This document shows, piece by piece, positions 34,917 to 42,495 of a stretch of DNA of 64,000 nucleotides. The DNA comes from Planococcus salinus (GTDB lineage: Bacteria > Bacillota > Bacilli > Bacillales_A > Planococcaceae). The DNA lies in assembly GCF_003719725.1 (NCBI RefSeq), contig NZ_RIAX01000003.1:248001-312000 (forward strand), written 5' to 3'. Below the pieces are notes generated by a model. It worked only from the letters and a program-made list of their open reading frames with translations, was not told the DNA's origin and did no database searches. The position numbers and the translations under genes are program-made. Position 1 is the stretch's first letter. Each line of letters starts with the position of its first letter.

Positions 34917-35930
34917 TTATTCCAATACACCTTGTTCTTCGTAGTATTTTTTCGCTCCGGGGTGCAGCGTTTCCGGATCAATTCCATCCAAAACCGTGTC
35001 TAGTGTAAAATGAACAGCACGTTCCGGAATCTGTTCTTCAAATACATCCATGTTTTCCCAGAATAATTTGGTTAAGTTATAAACATACTCTTCGTCTAAG
35101 TCCGCCCGGCTTGTCATCATTGACACAGCGGTATAAGTTGGCACTTCTTCGTCCTGCCCTTTATACGTTTCAGCCGGCAGAGGAGCTGCAGAAATGCCGT
35201 AATCTTTTTCTTTGATGCTGTCCAGTTTGTCTTGGTCAATCGGAAGAACCCGTAATTGGTTAGTCAATTCGATTTCCTGTAAAGCGACAACAGTAGGGGC
35301 TCCACCTCCAAGAAATACATCGACAGAGTTATCTACGAGCATGGAAGCTCCATCATTGTAGTTACCATACGAAATCTGCCCTCCTGCCTGTTCAATCGTT
35401 TCTTCTGTAATGCCGTACTCGTCCATCATTCTCCAGAAAGCAACAGGTCCCCCGCCATTTTTCGGTCCAAGGAAAATGTGCTTGTCAACAATATCTTCAA
35501 TTTTTTGAATGTCTTCATTGCTGTCAAGTACAGCAATCGTTTGGTACACCGGGTAAAGTGAAGCGATGGCCGAAACAGTGTCAAGAGGCTCTGTAAAACC
35601 ACCTTCTCCGGCAATAGCATCCGAAAAATCCGATGTATAATTGATGCCCAGTTGAATGTCGCCTACATCAAGAGACTTTAAATTCGCAGTTGAACCTCCT
35701 TCAATTTGAGAAGCATTCAAGCCGTTAAAGTTATCCATATAAATTTCCGACATCCCAGTAGTGATCGGGTACCATCCCGACCCCATAGGTCCTGTGCCAA
35801 TCTGCAAAAACTTGTCCGGGGCTTCCAATTTGTCACTCGAACCTTCCGCGTTTCCACTGTCATTGCCACATCCTGCTGCTACGATCATCAACATACCGAG
35901 TATTGCTGTCCATAAAATTTTCTTCATCAT
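34917..35930 (-). CDS. TAXI-family TRAP substrate-binding lipoprotein
   Basis: A 337-residue lipoprotein with lipobox VAAGC. QIGTGPMGSGWYPITTGMSE and EGGSTANLKSLDVGDIQLGI are TAXI-domain signatures. The start at 35930 has AGGAGG six bases upstream. It lies 27 bases after the fused permease gene, the reverse of the receptor-first order in the system at 26-29 kb. The receptor is only distantly similar to the other TAXI protein, so the two systems probably take up different acids. Confidence 0.92.
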   Translation of the reverse strand: MMKKILWTAILGMLMIVAAGCGNDSGNAEGSSDKLEAPDKFLQIGTGPMGSGWYPITTGMSEIYMDNFNGLNASQIEGGSTANLKSLDVGDIQLGINYTSDFSDAIAGEGGFTEPLDTVSAIASLYPVYQTIAVLDSNEDIQKIEDIVDKHIFLGPKNGGGPVAFWRMMDEYGITEETIEQAGGQISYGNYNDGASMLVDNSVDVFLGGGAPTVVALQEIELTNQLRVLPIDQDKLDSIKEKDYGISAAPLPAETYKGQDEEVPTYTAVSMMTSRADLDEEYVYNLTKLFWENMDVFEEQIPERAVHFTLDTVLDGIDPETLHPGAKKYYEEQGVLE

Positions 35931-35957
35931 TGTTCTCCTCCTCATGTTGTATTAAAC

Positions 35958-37925
35958 TCATTGAGCGTTTGACTCTTGTACCAAGCCTGTTTTTTCAGGC
36001 GCTGCTTTCTTTTGCCACATATAAACACCAACGAATGCTGCGAGGCCGATTAAATCCGTCATGAAACCTGGAACGATTAATACTGCTGCCGCACCAAACA
36101 TGAGAACACGCTGGACAATATTTAAGCGGTAGATCAAGTAATTTTCCACGGCTGCGGCGAAAAGATAAGAACTGATCAAAGCACTTACAACTGCCAAGGC
36201 GATAGTTGTAGCGTTTCCTCCCTGCAGCAGCAACTCTGGATTGTAGACGAATATGAACGGCAGCAAAAATCCACCTGCGCCAATTCTCATCGCATAAAGA
36301 GCAGTGGCATTCGGATTGGAACCGGCAATCCCAGCTGTTGTGTATGCCGTAATCGCCACTGGCGGTGTCAAACCGGATAGCACACCGTAATAAAAGACGA
36401 ACATGTGGGCAGCGATCAAGTTAACGCCCGCAGCTACCAATGCAGGTACTCCCAGTACAGCTAAGATGACATAAGCGGAGACTGTAGGCATGCCCATTCC
36501 CAAAATAATAGAAGAAACGGCAATCATGACGAGCAGCAAGAATGTCTGTCCTCCCGCAACATCGATCATAAACCGTGAGAAATTCAATCCCAGTCCCGTC
36601 AATGAAACGGCTCCTGTAATGATGCCCGCAGTGGCACATGCTGCAACAACTGTAAGCGCCCCTCTTACACCGTCTTCTATCGCACCAAGTACACGCAGTA
36701 TCCCCATGCGGGTTGCTTTTCTGATCCAGCTGAGTATGACCGTAATGAAAATCGCATAGAAACCGGCTTTCATCGGACTGTAGCCAATCACCATCAAACC
36801 GATGATGATGACAATTGGTAAAAATAAATATCCCTGTTTCAACAAAACTTTCCACGGATTGGGCAGAGCTTCTTTGGGAAGTCCTTCGAGTTCAAGTTTC
36901 TTTGAATGGAAAAAAATGATGAAACCGGCAATGAGAAAGTATATAACTGCCGGAATAAGCGCATAAAGGGCCAATTTGATATAAGGAACACCCAGCGCTT
37001 CTGCCATGATGAAGACTGAGGCACCCATAATCGGCGGCATTATCTGTCCACCCTGTGAAGCTACAGCTTCGACTGCAGCAGAAAACTTCTTGGAATACCC
37101 CATCTTCTTCATCAGCGGGATTGTAAACGAGCCGGTAATGGCGGCGTTTGCTGCCCCGTTTCCTGTGATGGTCGAAACCAATGCACTCGAACCGACAGCG
37201 GATAAAGCTGGACCACCGGTTTTGTTGCCAAGTGCACCGAAAGCAAAGTTCGTGAAAAATTGTCCCCCTCCTGACTTCATGAGGAACGCCCCGAAAATAA
37301 CGAATAGAATGAGAATTGTTGAACTGACATAGATTGGGGCACTGAATACGCCCAAAGTACTGTTGAACATTTGATCGATCATTTTCCCATAACGGGCCCC
37401 TGGATGCGCCAGAATACCGGGGAAGTAACGTCCAAAAAAGATGTAGACGATAAAGAACAAACCGATCAAAGCCATCAGCAAACCATTGGTTCTTCGTGTC
37501 GCCTCCAGAACCAGCACCAGTAAAAGAGTGCCGTAGACCATGTCCAGATCATTGACGTTTCCCTGGCGCGCTTGTATCCCTTCAGCCCCGGCCAGCATAT
37601 ACCAGCCGGTTACAATTGTGATTCCAACAAATAGAATGTCGATATATCCGAAGCTTTTCCCTTTCCGAAAAGGAAATATCAGGAATATCAACAAAAGTGC
37701 CCACAGCACATGGACTGCCCGTTGCTGCCACGAAGGCAGAACGCCAAAACCGGCTGTGTAAATGTGAAAGACTCCCATTCCGATTGCCAGTAGAGAAATA
37801 ACAAGCATCAGTATTCTTTTCTTGTTCCATTTCTCCTTGCGGGTATTCCACAACTTTTCTGCATTGGACAACTTTTCTTCGACTTTCGTATTGACTTTTT
37901 GGATCGGTTCCGCTGCTTTGGTCAC
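35958..37925 (-). CDS. TRAP transporter fused permease (TAXI type)
   Basis: A 655-residue fused permease with an N-terminal cytoplasmic stretch, DctQ-like segments and a DctM-like part (VSTITGNGAANAAITGSFT, QGGQIMPPIMGASVFIMAEA). A GTG start at 37925 is chosen for the AAGGGG at eight bases; another GTG three codons upstream overlaps that site. It is the first gene of the unit permease-receptor-ligase. A near-perfect cre box lies 66 bases upstream. Confidence 0.92.
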   Translation of the reverse strand: MTKAAEPIQKVNTKVEEKLSNAEKLWNTRKEKWNKKRILMLVISLLAIGMGVFHIYTAGFGVLPSWQQRAVHVLWALLLIFLIFPFRKGKSFGYIDILFVGITIVTGWYMLAGAEGIQARQGNVNDLDMVYGTLLLVLVLEATRRTNGLLMALIGLFFIVYIFFGRYFPGILAHPGARYGKMIDQMFNSTLGVFSAPIYVSSTILILFVIFGAFLMKSGGGQFFTNFAFGALGNKTGGPALSAVGSSALVSTITGNGAANAAITGSFTIPLMKKMGYSKKFSAAVEAVASQGGQIMPPIMGASVFIMAEALGVPYIKLALYALIPAVIYFLIAGFIIFFHSKKLELEGLPKEALPNPWKVLLKQGYLFLPIVIIIGLMVIGYSPMKAGFYAIFITVILSWIRKATRMGILRVLGAIEDGVRGALTVVAACATAGIITGAVSLTGLGLNFSRFMIDVAGGQTFLLLVMIAVSSIILGMGMPTVSAYVILAVLGVPALVAAGVNLIAAHMFVFYYGVLSGLTPPVAITAYTTAGIAGSNPNATALYAMRIGAGGFLLPFIFVYNPELLLQGGNATTIALAVVSALISSYLFAAAVENYLIYRLNIVQRVLMFGAAAVLIVPGFMTDLIGLAAFVGVYMWQKKAAPEKTGLVQESNAQ

Positions 37926-37990
37926 CTTATTCACCCCTTGCTTTTATCTTGCTCTGTATTTTCACTATTCCGCCCGCTTACCCCGCAGAA

Positions 37991-38004
37991 TGTAACCGTT
38001 TGCA
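37991..38004. promoter_or_regulatory. Catabolite-responsive element (cre), 13/14
   Basis: TGTAACCGTTTGCA matches the cre consensus TGWAANCGNTNWCA at 13 of 14 positions. It lies about 66 bases upstream of the fused TRAP permease start. CcpA bound here would repress uptake when preferred sugars are present. No convincing -35/-10 pair was found nearby. Confidence 0.5.
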
Positions 38005-38048
38005 TAACTTGACATAAGAGATAGGGCCTTGTTTTACGCTTCAGACCA

Positions 38049-38078
38049 TAAGAGCAAGCAATCAGGAAAGCTTGCTCT
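38049..38078 (-). terminator. Hairpin after sigma-54-linked dehydrogenase
   Basis: AAGAGCAAGC (38049-38058) and GCTTGCTCTT (38069-38078) form a perfect 10-bp stem with a 10-base loop. The T-tract on the minus strand is weak (TTATGG), so termination may be partial. It lies 37 bases after the acyl-CoA dehydrogenase stop. Confidence 0.6.
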
Positions 38079-38114
38079 TCCTTCCCTTTCAGCGGAGAAA
38101 ACAGAATTGCAGAA

Positions 38115-39260
38115 TCAGGCTTCCAGAACTTTTCTTGCGATGATCAACCGCTGAATTTCATTTGTTCCTTCATAAATTTTCGTAATCCGGGCATCGCGGT
38201 AAAACCTTTCTATTGGATAATCAGCAACATAACCCATCCCGCCATGTATTTGAACAGCTTTATCCGCCACTTTGTTAAATACATCAGAAGCGTATAATTT
38301 AGCCATAGAAGCTTCTTTGATCACTTTTTTCCCGTCATCAATCATGTAAGCCGCTTTTAAAGTCAACATACGTGCGGCTTCGGTTTCTGTCGCCATATCG
38401 GCCAGCATCCATTGAATCGCCTGGTTATCTGCAATCGGCTTGCCGAATTGCTGTCTTTCTTTTGCATAAGAAGCAGACAACTCAATCAGCTTATCGCATG
38501 AACCTACTGCTCTCGCCGCCAACCCCACTCGTCCTTCTCCCAGTATTTTTAAAGCAGACATATAACCCATTCCAACTTCTCCGATGACATTCTCTTCCGG
38601 CACTTCGCAGTCTTCAAAAATAAGCTGAGCAGTATACGAACCACGAAGGCCCATTTTCTTGTCTACTTTTCCGATTGAAAAACCTTTAAAATCTTTTTCA
38701 ATCAAGAAAGCCGTAATGCCGCCTTTTGCTCCTTTTTCTTTGTCAGTCAATGCAAATACAGTAAACACATCTGCTACAGGAGCATTGGTGATAAAATGCT
38801 TTGTACCGTTCAAAATCCATTTATCGCCCCGCTTTTCACCTCTTGTCGTTAAATTGGTTGCATCAGATCCAGCACCTGGTTCCGAAAGAGCAAAAGCGGC
38901 GATTTTTTCACCTGCTGCCATTGCCGGCAGGTACTTTTGTTTCAACTCTTCTGATGCCAGCTTTACCAGGCCGGTACTGCCTATTCCGGTATGGGCACTG
39001 ATTAAACTGACAAAACCGTTATGCGTTCGGCCCAGCTGCTCAAGAACGACTGCTTTCCCTACTGCATTGAGTCCAATTCCCCCGTATTCTTCGGGGATGC
39101 TCATGCCGAACAAGCCCAGTTCTTTGGCCATTTCTATTAGATGCTGCGGAATTTTATCTTCTTCTTCAATTTGTTGTGCGTATGGTTCCACTTCTTTCTC
39201 TACATAATTTTTGACCATCTGCTTCATTTGCTCTATCTCTGGAGATAATGTAAATGGCAT
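38115..39260 (-). CDS. Acyl-CoA dehydrogenase under sigma-54 control
   Basis: A 381-residue acyl-CoA dehydrogenase with ALSEPGAGSDATNLTT, RQQFGKPIADNQAIQ and the catalytic Glu in IYEGTNEIQRL, all canonical. It is closest in pattern to the enzyme at 20056, but it is a single-gene unit. A -24/-12 promoter lies about 50-67 bases upstream of the start, and three dyads lie behind that, so its expression should depend on sigma-54 and an activator, most simply the one encoded at 40412. Confidence 0.93.
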   Translation of the reverse strand: MPFTLSPEIEQMKQMVKNYVEKEVEPYAQQIEEEDKIPQHLIEMAKELGLFGMSIPEEYGGIGLNAVGKAVVLEQLGRTHNGFVSLISAHTGIGSTGLVKLASEELKQKYLPAMAAGEKIAAFALSEPGAGSDATNLTTRGEKRGDKWILNGTKHFITNAPVADVFTVFALTDKEKGAKGGITAFLIEKDFKGFSIGKVDKKMGLRGSYTAQLIFEDCEVPEENVIGEVGMGYMSALKILGEGRVGLAARAVGSCDKLIELSASYAKERQQFGKPIADNQAIQWMLADMATETEAARMLTLKAAYMIDDGKKVIKEASMAKLYASDVFNKVADKAVQIHGGMGYVADYPIERFYRDARITKIYEGTNEIQRLIIARKVLEA

Positions 39261-39310
39261 TTTGTGTTCCTCCCTTTTAAAGTTAATCTGGCTGACCTAC
39301 CAATGTTAGT

Positions 39311-39327
39311 TGCAATTTACATGCCAA
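39311..39327 (-). promoter_or_regulatory. Sigma-54 (-24/-12) promoter of dehydrogenase
   Basis: On the minus strand TTGGCATGTAAATTGCA matches the -24/-12 consensus YTGGCACGRNNNTTGCW with two mismatches. The invariant GG and GC are exactly ten bases apart. Transcription would start near 39300, 40 bases before the ATG at 39260. Confidence 0.85.
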
Positions 39328-39388
39328 TTTTTAAAATCGTCTTTTTCATTGTTTTTAGAGTGTTCTAAACTTTCTAACCAAAAGAATC

Positions 39389-39467
39389 GATTCATAAATG
39401 AATCAGTTCTTTAGCGGAACCTTTGGACAAACGATTCACAAATGAATCGCCGATTCATTTGTGAATG
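39389..39467. promoter_or_regulatory. Three tandem dyads, probable activator sites (UAS)
   Basis: Three 16-base inverted repeats of the form GATTCAY-WW-RTGAATC occur at 39389-39404 (perfect), 39433-39448 and 39452-39467. They lie 60-155 bases upstream of the sigma-54 promoter, where enhancer-binding proteins dock. The nearby AAA+ activator is the obvious candidate to bind them. The repeats are directly visible; the binding protein is inferred. Confidence 0.75.
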
Positions 39468-39474
39468 TTTTGTG

Positions 39475-39506
39475 ACAAAAATAATAAGCCTGTAAAGTCT
39501 ACAGGC
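39475..39506 (-). terminator. Terminator after PanE-like gene
   Basis: GCCTGTA (39488-39494) and TACAGGC (39500-39506) form a 7-bp stem with a 5-base loop, followed on the minus strand by TTATTATTTTTG. It directly follows the PanE-like stop codon and separates that transcript from the dyad array. Confidence 0.8.
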
Positions 39507-40415
39507 CTAAAAAATAATTTCTCTACTTTTTAATAACAAATAAACGGTTCTTATTGTATCAACGGATCGACCATATTCCTCTGCTTTGTCGATAAGATAA
39601 CCGACCAATTCGTCAGCTTCCGTTGTTTTCCCGTTTCGAATATCCTGCAACATGGAAGTCGTATGGTTTTTCGCAAATTCAGCATTTTCAAAAGCGGTTT
39701 TAATGTCTTCTTCGTTCAGCGGGTACCCCATCAATTTGGCAATTTCCACCGCTTCCCTTCCAACTGTCCACGCAATTTCCTTCAAATAAGGATCGTCCAG
39801 TATTTGACCGATCGTTTTATCCGCCGCCGCAGATAAAGGATTGAAAATAATACTGAATAAGTATTTCTTCCACTTTCTCAACATTATCCTGCTGGAACAT
39901 CCTGCTGGAATTTGAGCATCGTTTAACAATGCTGATACTTTTTCGGAGATTTCCTCGCCCCGGTCACTTAAAGAACCGATTACCAGTCGGTAACGCCCGC
40001 TTTGCTTAACTATTCCAGGAGACTCAACAGAGGCCTGCACGTAGACAGCCGCTGTCAGGACGCGGGCTTCGCCAAATACTTCAACCAGTGTTTCTTCATT
40101 ACTCACCCCGTTCTGAAGACTCATTATATAAGTCGATTCCGGGAGGAGCTGCTTCAGCTTCCAGGCTGTCTCTTTGGTGTCTCCCGATTTCACACAAAAC
40201 AACAGCAGTTCACAGTCGGCGAGATCTTCCATCTTTTCAGAGAACGTGTCGTGGATAATTACTTTGTTCTCTCCCCTTACAATAGACAAGCCGTTTTTTC
40301 TCATTTCCGCTAAATGCTTACCGCGCGCAATGTATGTAACTTCGTGGTTTGCTTCTGTTAAAAAACTTCCAAAAAAAGAACCGACTGCTCCACTGCCCAT
40401 CACACCGATTTTCAT
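39507..40415 (-). CDS. Ketopantoate reductase (PanE/ApbA) family protein
   Basis: A 302-residue NADP-dependent 2-oxo acid reductase family member. GVMGSGAVGSFFGSFL is the nucleotide-binding loop, LQNGVSNEETL and the Lys in WKKYLFSIIFNP fit the family. True PanE makes pantoate for CoA synthesis. Its overlap (ATGA) with a sigma-54 activator gene suggests a catabolic or CoA-supply role instead of housekeeping. The substrate is not predictable. Confidence 0.85.
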   Translation of the reverse strand: MKIGVMGSGAVGSFFGSFLTEANHEVTYIARGKHLAEMRKNGLSIVRGENKVIIHDTFSEKMEDLADCELLLFCVKSGDTKETAWKLKQLLPESTYIMSLQNGVSNEETLVEVFGEARVLTAAVYVQASVESPGIVKQSGRYRLVIGSLSDRGEEISEKVSALLNDAQIPAGCSSRIMLRKWKKYLFSIIFNPLSAAADKTIGQILDDPYLKEIAWTVGREAVEIAKLMGYPLNEEDIKTAFENAEFAKNHTTSMLQDIRNGKTTEADELVGYLIDKAEEYGRSVDTIRTVYLLLKSREIIF

Positions 40416-42100
40416 AGATTTTTCACTTCCCCTTTCGCTAATAAATTATATTTCTTCAACTTTCTGACGACAGTTGGCTGGCTCGTCTCAAGTGCTTTGG
40501 CTATTTCATAGGTTGTCGAATACTTTTCACACGCTTGCCTCAAAACATTTTCTTCCGCCAATTCAACCGCCTTCTTTAAGTTAAGATTTTCATGAATATC
40601 TGCCGTTGGATAGATTATTTCCTTTTTGTATTCCGCTGGCAGGTGTTCAATCTTCAGCAAATTTTCACTGTTGAGAAGCACCAGTTGCTCAAGCAAATTG
40701 GCCAATTCCCTTATGTTTCCGGGCCACTCATACCGATAAAAAAAAGTGGACAGCTCAGGGTCCAGCATTTTTTTCATTTCATACTTTTCATTGATATCCT
40801 TCAAAAACATTTTGATCAGCATCGGAATCTCTTCTTTGCGGTCCCTTAAGGGGGGAATCACAATCGGCACGACATTTAAACGGTAATACAAGTCTTCACG
40901 GAATTGTCCTTCTTGAACCATTTCTTTTAGATTCCGATTGGTGGCTGCAATCAGCCGCACATCGATTTTTTTAGACGTTGTACCGCCAACTCTCTGGATT
41001 TCCCTTTCTTGAATAACCCTCAATAACTTCACTTGGAGTTCCAACGGCATTTCTCCGATTTCATCCAAAAATAAAACGCCTTTATTGGCGAGTTCAAACA
41101 TGCCGGGTTTTCCGTTTTTGCTGGCACCGCTGAATGCGCCTCCAGCGTATCCGAACAGTTCCGATTCGAGGAGATTGGCAGGGATGGCACCACAATTCAC
41201 TTTGATGAATTTCCCGCTTCTTTGCCGCTCACTTTTGTTATAAATATACTTAGCCAGCACATCTTTTCCGACTCCTGTTTCTCCCAGAATCAGAACCGTG
41301 GCCGATACATTAACGATGCGTTTGGCCGTGTCGTAGATAATTCGCATTTGCTCACTTTCCACAACTGTCCTGCCGTCGACGAAAGACTCAGCCCTTTTCA
41401 GTTTCTCAATTTCTCTCTGATAGCTTTTATTGAGTTCATTTGCCTTGCTTAAAGCATTCTGCAGGCTATTTAAATCGGATAAATCCCGGATATTCGTGAC
41501 AACGCTTTCAACTTCTCCTTGGTCATTGAATACCGGATTTCCGGTGAGCAATGTTTCCTTTCCAGAGTGGTTGGGTTGTACGACAGAGACACTTCTCTTT
41601 TTTTCCAGCACTCTGTGAGTGACTGAGTCCTCCAGGATTCCTCTCTTCATCAAATCGTTTACATTTTTATTCAAATAATATTGTTTCGGTATGCCTGTGA
41701 TCCTTTCAATGGCTGAATTGGTCCTTAATGTAATGCCATTTTTGTCTGTAATGTATATACCATCATAAGAGTTCTCGATGACCGCATCAAGGTGACGGTT
41801 CAATTGCTGCAATTTCTGAAGTTCACTCAGCTTGTTTTTAAGTTCAGATGACTGGATACCAACATAAGAGATGCAGTTATCAGCCATTTTTTCTCTCAAA
41901 AAAATATATGGTCGGTTATTGAAGCTGGCTTGAACCAGTTTCCCATCTCGTTCTTCATGCCATGCATCGAACGCGTTCTGAGGGGGAAGATTCATGGCAT
42001 TGCTTCCTATTTCAGCAATCATCGCTTTGTTCATATGGATTATTTTATTATCTAAAGCCGTTTCAAAATAAACAAACGGCACTGCATCTGTTTGAACCAA
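40412..42100 (-). CDS. Sigma-54-dependent PAS-AAA+ activator
   Basis: A 562-residue enhancer-binding protein. An N-terminal sensory part and a PAS domain (about residues 105-210) precede the AAA+ domain with Walker A GETGVGKD (273-280), the sigma-54 contact loop GAFSGA (321-326; the usual form is GAFTGA) and Walker B VLFLDE (342-347). The C-terminus has a TyrR-type helix-turn-helix, SQPTVVRKLKKYNL. A TTG start at 42100 follows AAGGAGG at seven bases; the longer frame overlaps that site. It is preceded by its own -24/-12 promoter. It probably senses an acyl compound and activates the dehydrogenase at 38115. Confidence 0.92.
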   Translation of the reverse strand: MVQTDAVPFVYFETALDNKIIHMNKAMIAEIGSNAMNLPPQNAFDAWHEERDGKLVQASFNNRPYIFLREKMADNCISYVGIQSSELKNKLSELQKLQQLNRHLDAVIENSYDGIYITDKNGITLRTNSAIERITGIPKQYYLNKNVNDLMKRGILEDSVTHRVLEKKRSVSVVQPNHSGKETLLTGNPVFNDQGEVESVVTNIRDLSDLNSLQNALSKANELNKSYQREIEKLKRAESFVDGRTVVESEQMRIIYDTAKRIVNVSATVLILGETGVGKDVLAKYIYNKSERQRSGKFIKVNCGAIPANLLESELFGYAGGAFSGASKNGKPGMFELANKGVLFLDEIGEMPLELQVKLLRVIQEREIQRVGGTTSKKIDVRLIAATNRNLKEMVQEGQFREDLYYRLNVVPIVIPPLRDRKEEIPMLIKMFLKDINEKYEMKKMLDPELSTFFYRYEWPGNIRELANLLEQLVLLNSENLLKIEHLPAEYKKEIIYPTADIHENLNLKKAVELAEENVLRQACEKYSTTYEIAKALETSQPTVVRKLKKYNLLAKGEVKNL

Positions 42101-42284
42101 ATCGAATCCTCCTTTTCGATAATGGTACAATTAGTTTTTCAATAATGCAAAAAAGGCCATCCATCTTTATCCATTCCATCCCCTCTTCCAATACCTTTTT
42201 CAAAAAGGGCTGACAATAGCGATGATATTTACAAGGAATAGAAACCATCATCTGGTTGCCTATTTTCTTGCTTCCAGCACTCAC
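42063..42284 (-). CDS. Possible small leader ORF before activator
   Basis: A 73-codon frame (GTG start) ends inside the activator gene. It contains CKYHRYCQPFLKKVLEEG, with an unusual cluster of Cys, His and aromatic residues, and ends with a Cys-rich tail. A very strong AAAGGAGG (around 42310-42317) lies about 25 bases upstream, too far for this GTG, and the nearest ATGs after it open only two- and five-codon frames. It could be a leader peptide, a small protein with an unusual start, or non-coding. I recognise no family. Confidence 0.25.
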   Translation of the reverse strand: MSAGSKKIGNQMMVSIPCKYHRYCQPFLKKVLEEGMEWIKMDGLFCIIEKLIVPLSKRRIRFGSNRCSAVCLF

Positions 42285-42348
42285 TTACTGTGACTCATTG
42301 CATGTGGTTCCTCCTTTCACTCCAGCTATTTTCTATAACAAATTTTAT
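42285..42348 (-). promoter_or_regulatory. Transcribed leader with strong unpaired ribosome site
   Basis: Between the sigma-54 promoter and the activator lies a leader of over 200 bases. It contains AAAGGAGG followed by ATGCAATGA, so ribosomes would make only a dipeptide or a five-residue peptide (ATGAGTCACAGTAAGTGA) before stopping. Such a site upstream of a regulator gene may act in translation control. The layout is seen directly; the role is inference. This belongs to the 395-base gap between the activator and rpoN. Confidence 0.35.
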
Positions 42349-42365
42349 TGCAACTTCCATGCCAA
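42349..42365 (-). promoter_or_regulatory. Sigma-54 (-24/-12) promoter of activator operon
   Basis: On the minus strand TTGGCATGGAAGTTGCA has the invariant GG and GC ten bases apart and nearly matches the promoter at 39311-39327, including the same C-to-T change in the -24 box. It would transcribe the leader, the activator and the PanE-like gene, making the activator gene itself sigma-54 dependent. Confidence 0.8.
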
Positions 42366-42404
42366 CTCCTCAAAAAATAACTGTAAATTTTAAAAATTCT
42401 TTAC

Positions 42405-42434
42405 TTGCTATAGAGTACAAGCTGATTTTGTATT
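42405..42434 (+). promoter_or_regulatory. Candidate sigma-A promoter of rpoN
   Basis: TTGCTA (42405-42410) and TGTATT (42429-42434) are 18 bases apart, each with four of six matches. The start would be near 42441, eleven bases before the cre box. TTGTATTACAA, a short palindrome, overlaps the -10. The promoter is weak by sequence. Confidence 0.35.
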
Positions 42435-42451
42435 ACAATTGAAAAAACACC

Positions 42452-42465
42452 TGAAAGCGTTCTCA
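42452..42465. promoter_or_regulatory. Perfect cre box in front of rpoN
   Basis: TGAAAGCGTTCTCA matches TGWAANCGNTNWCA at all 14 positions. It lies between the predicted promoter and the rpoN start at 42496. In B. subtilis sigL is repressed by CcpA bound to a cre downstream of the promoter (a roadblock), and this layout is the same. It would silence the sigma-54 regulon when sugars are available. Confidence 0.75.
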
Positions 42466-42495
42466 TGAAAAGACTTGAAATAATGAGGTGAAATA

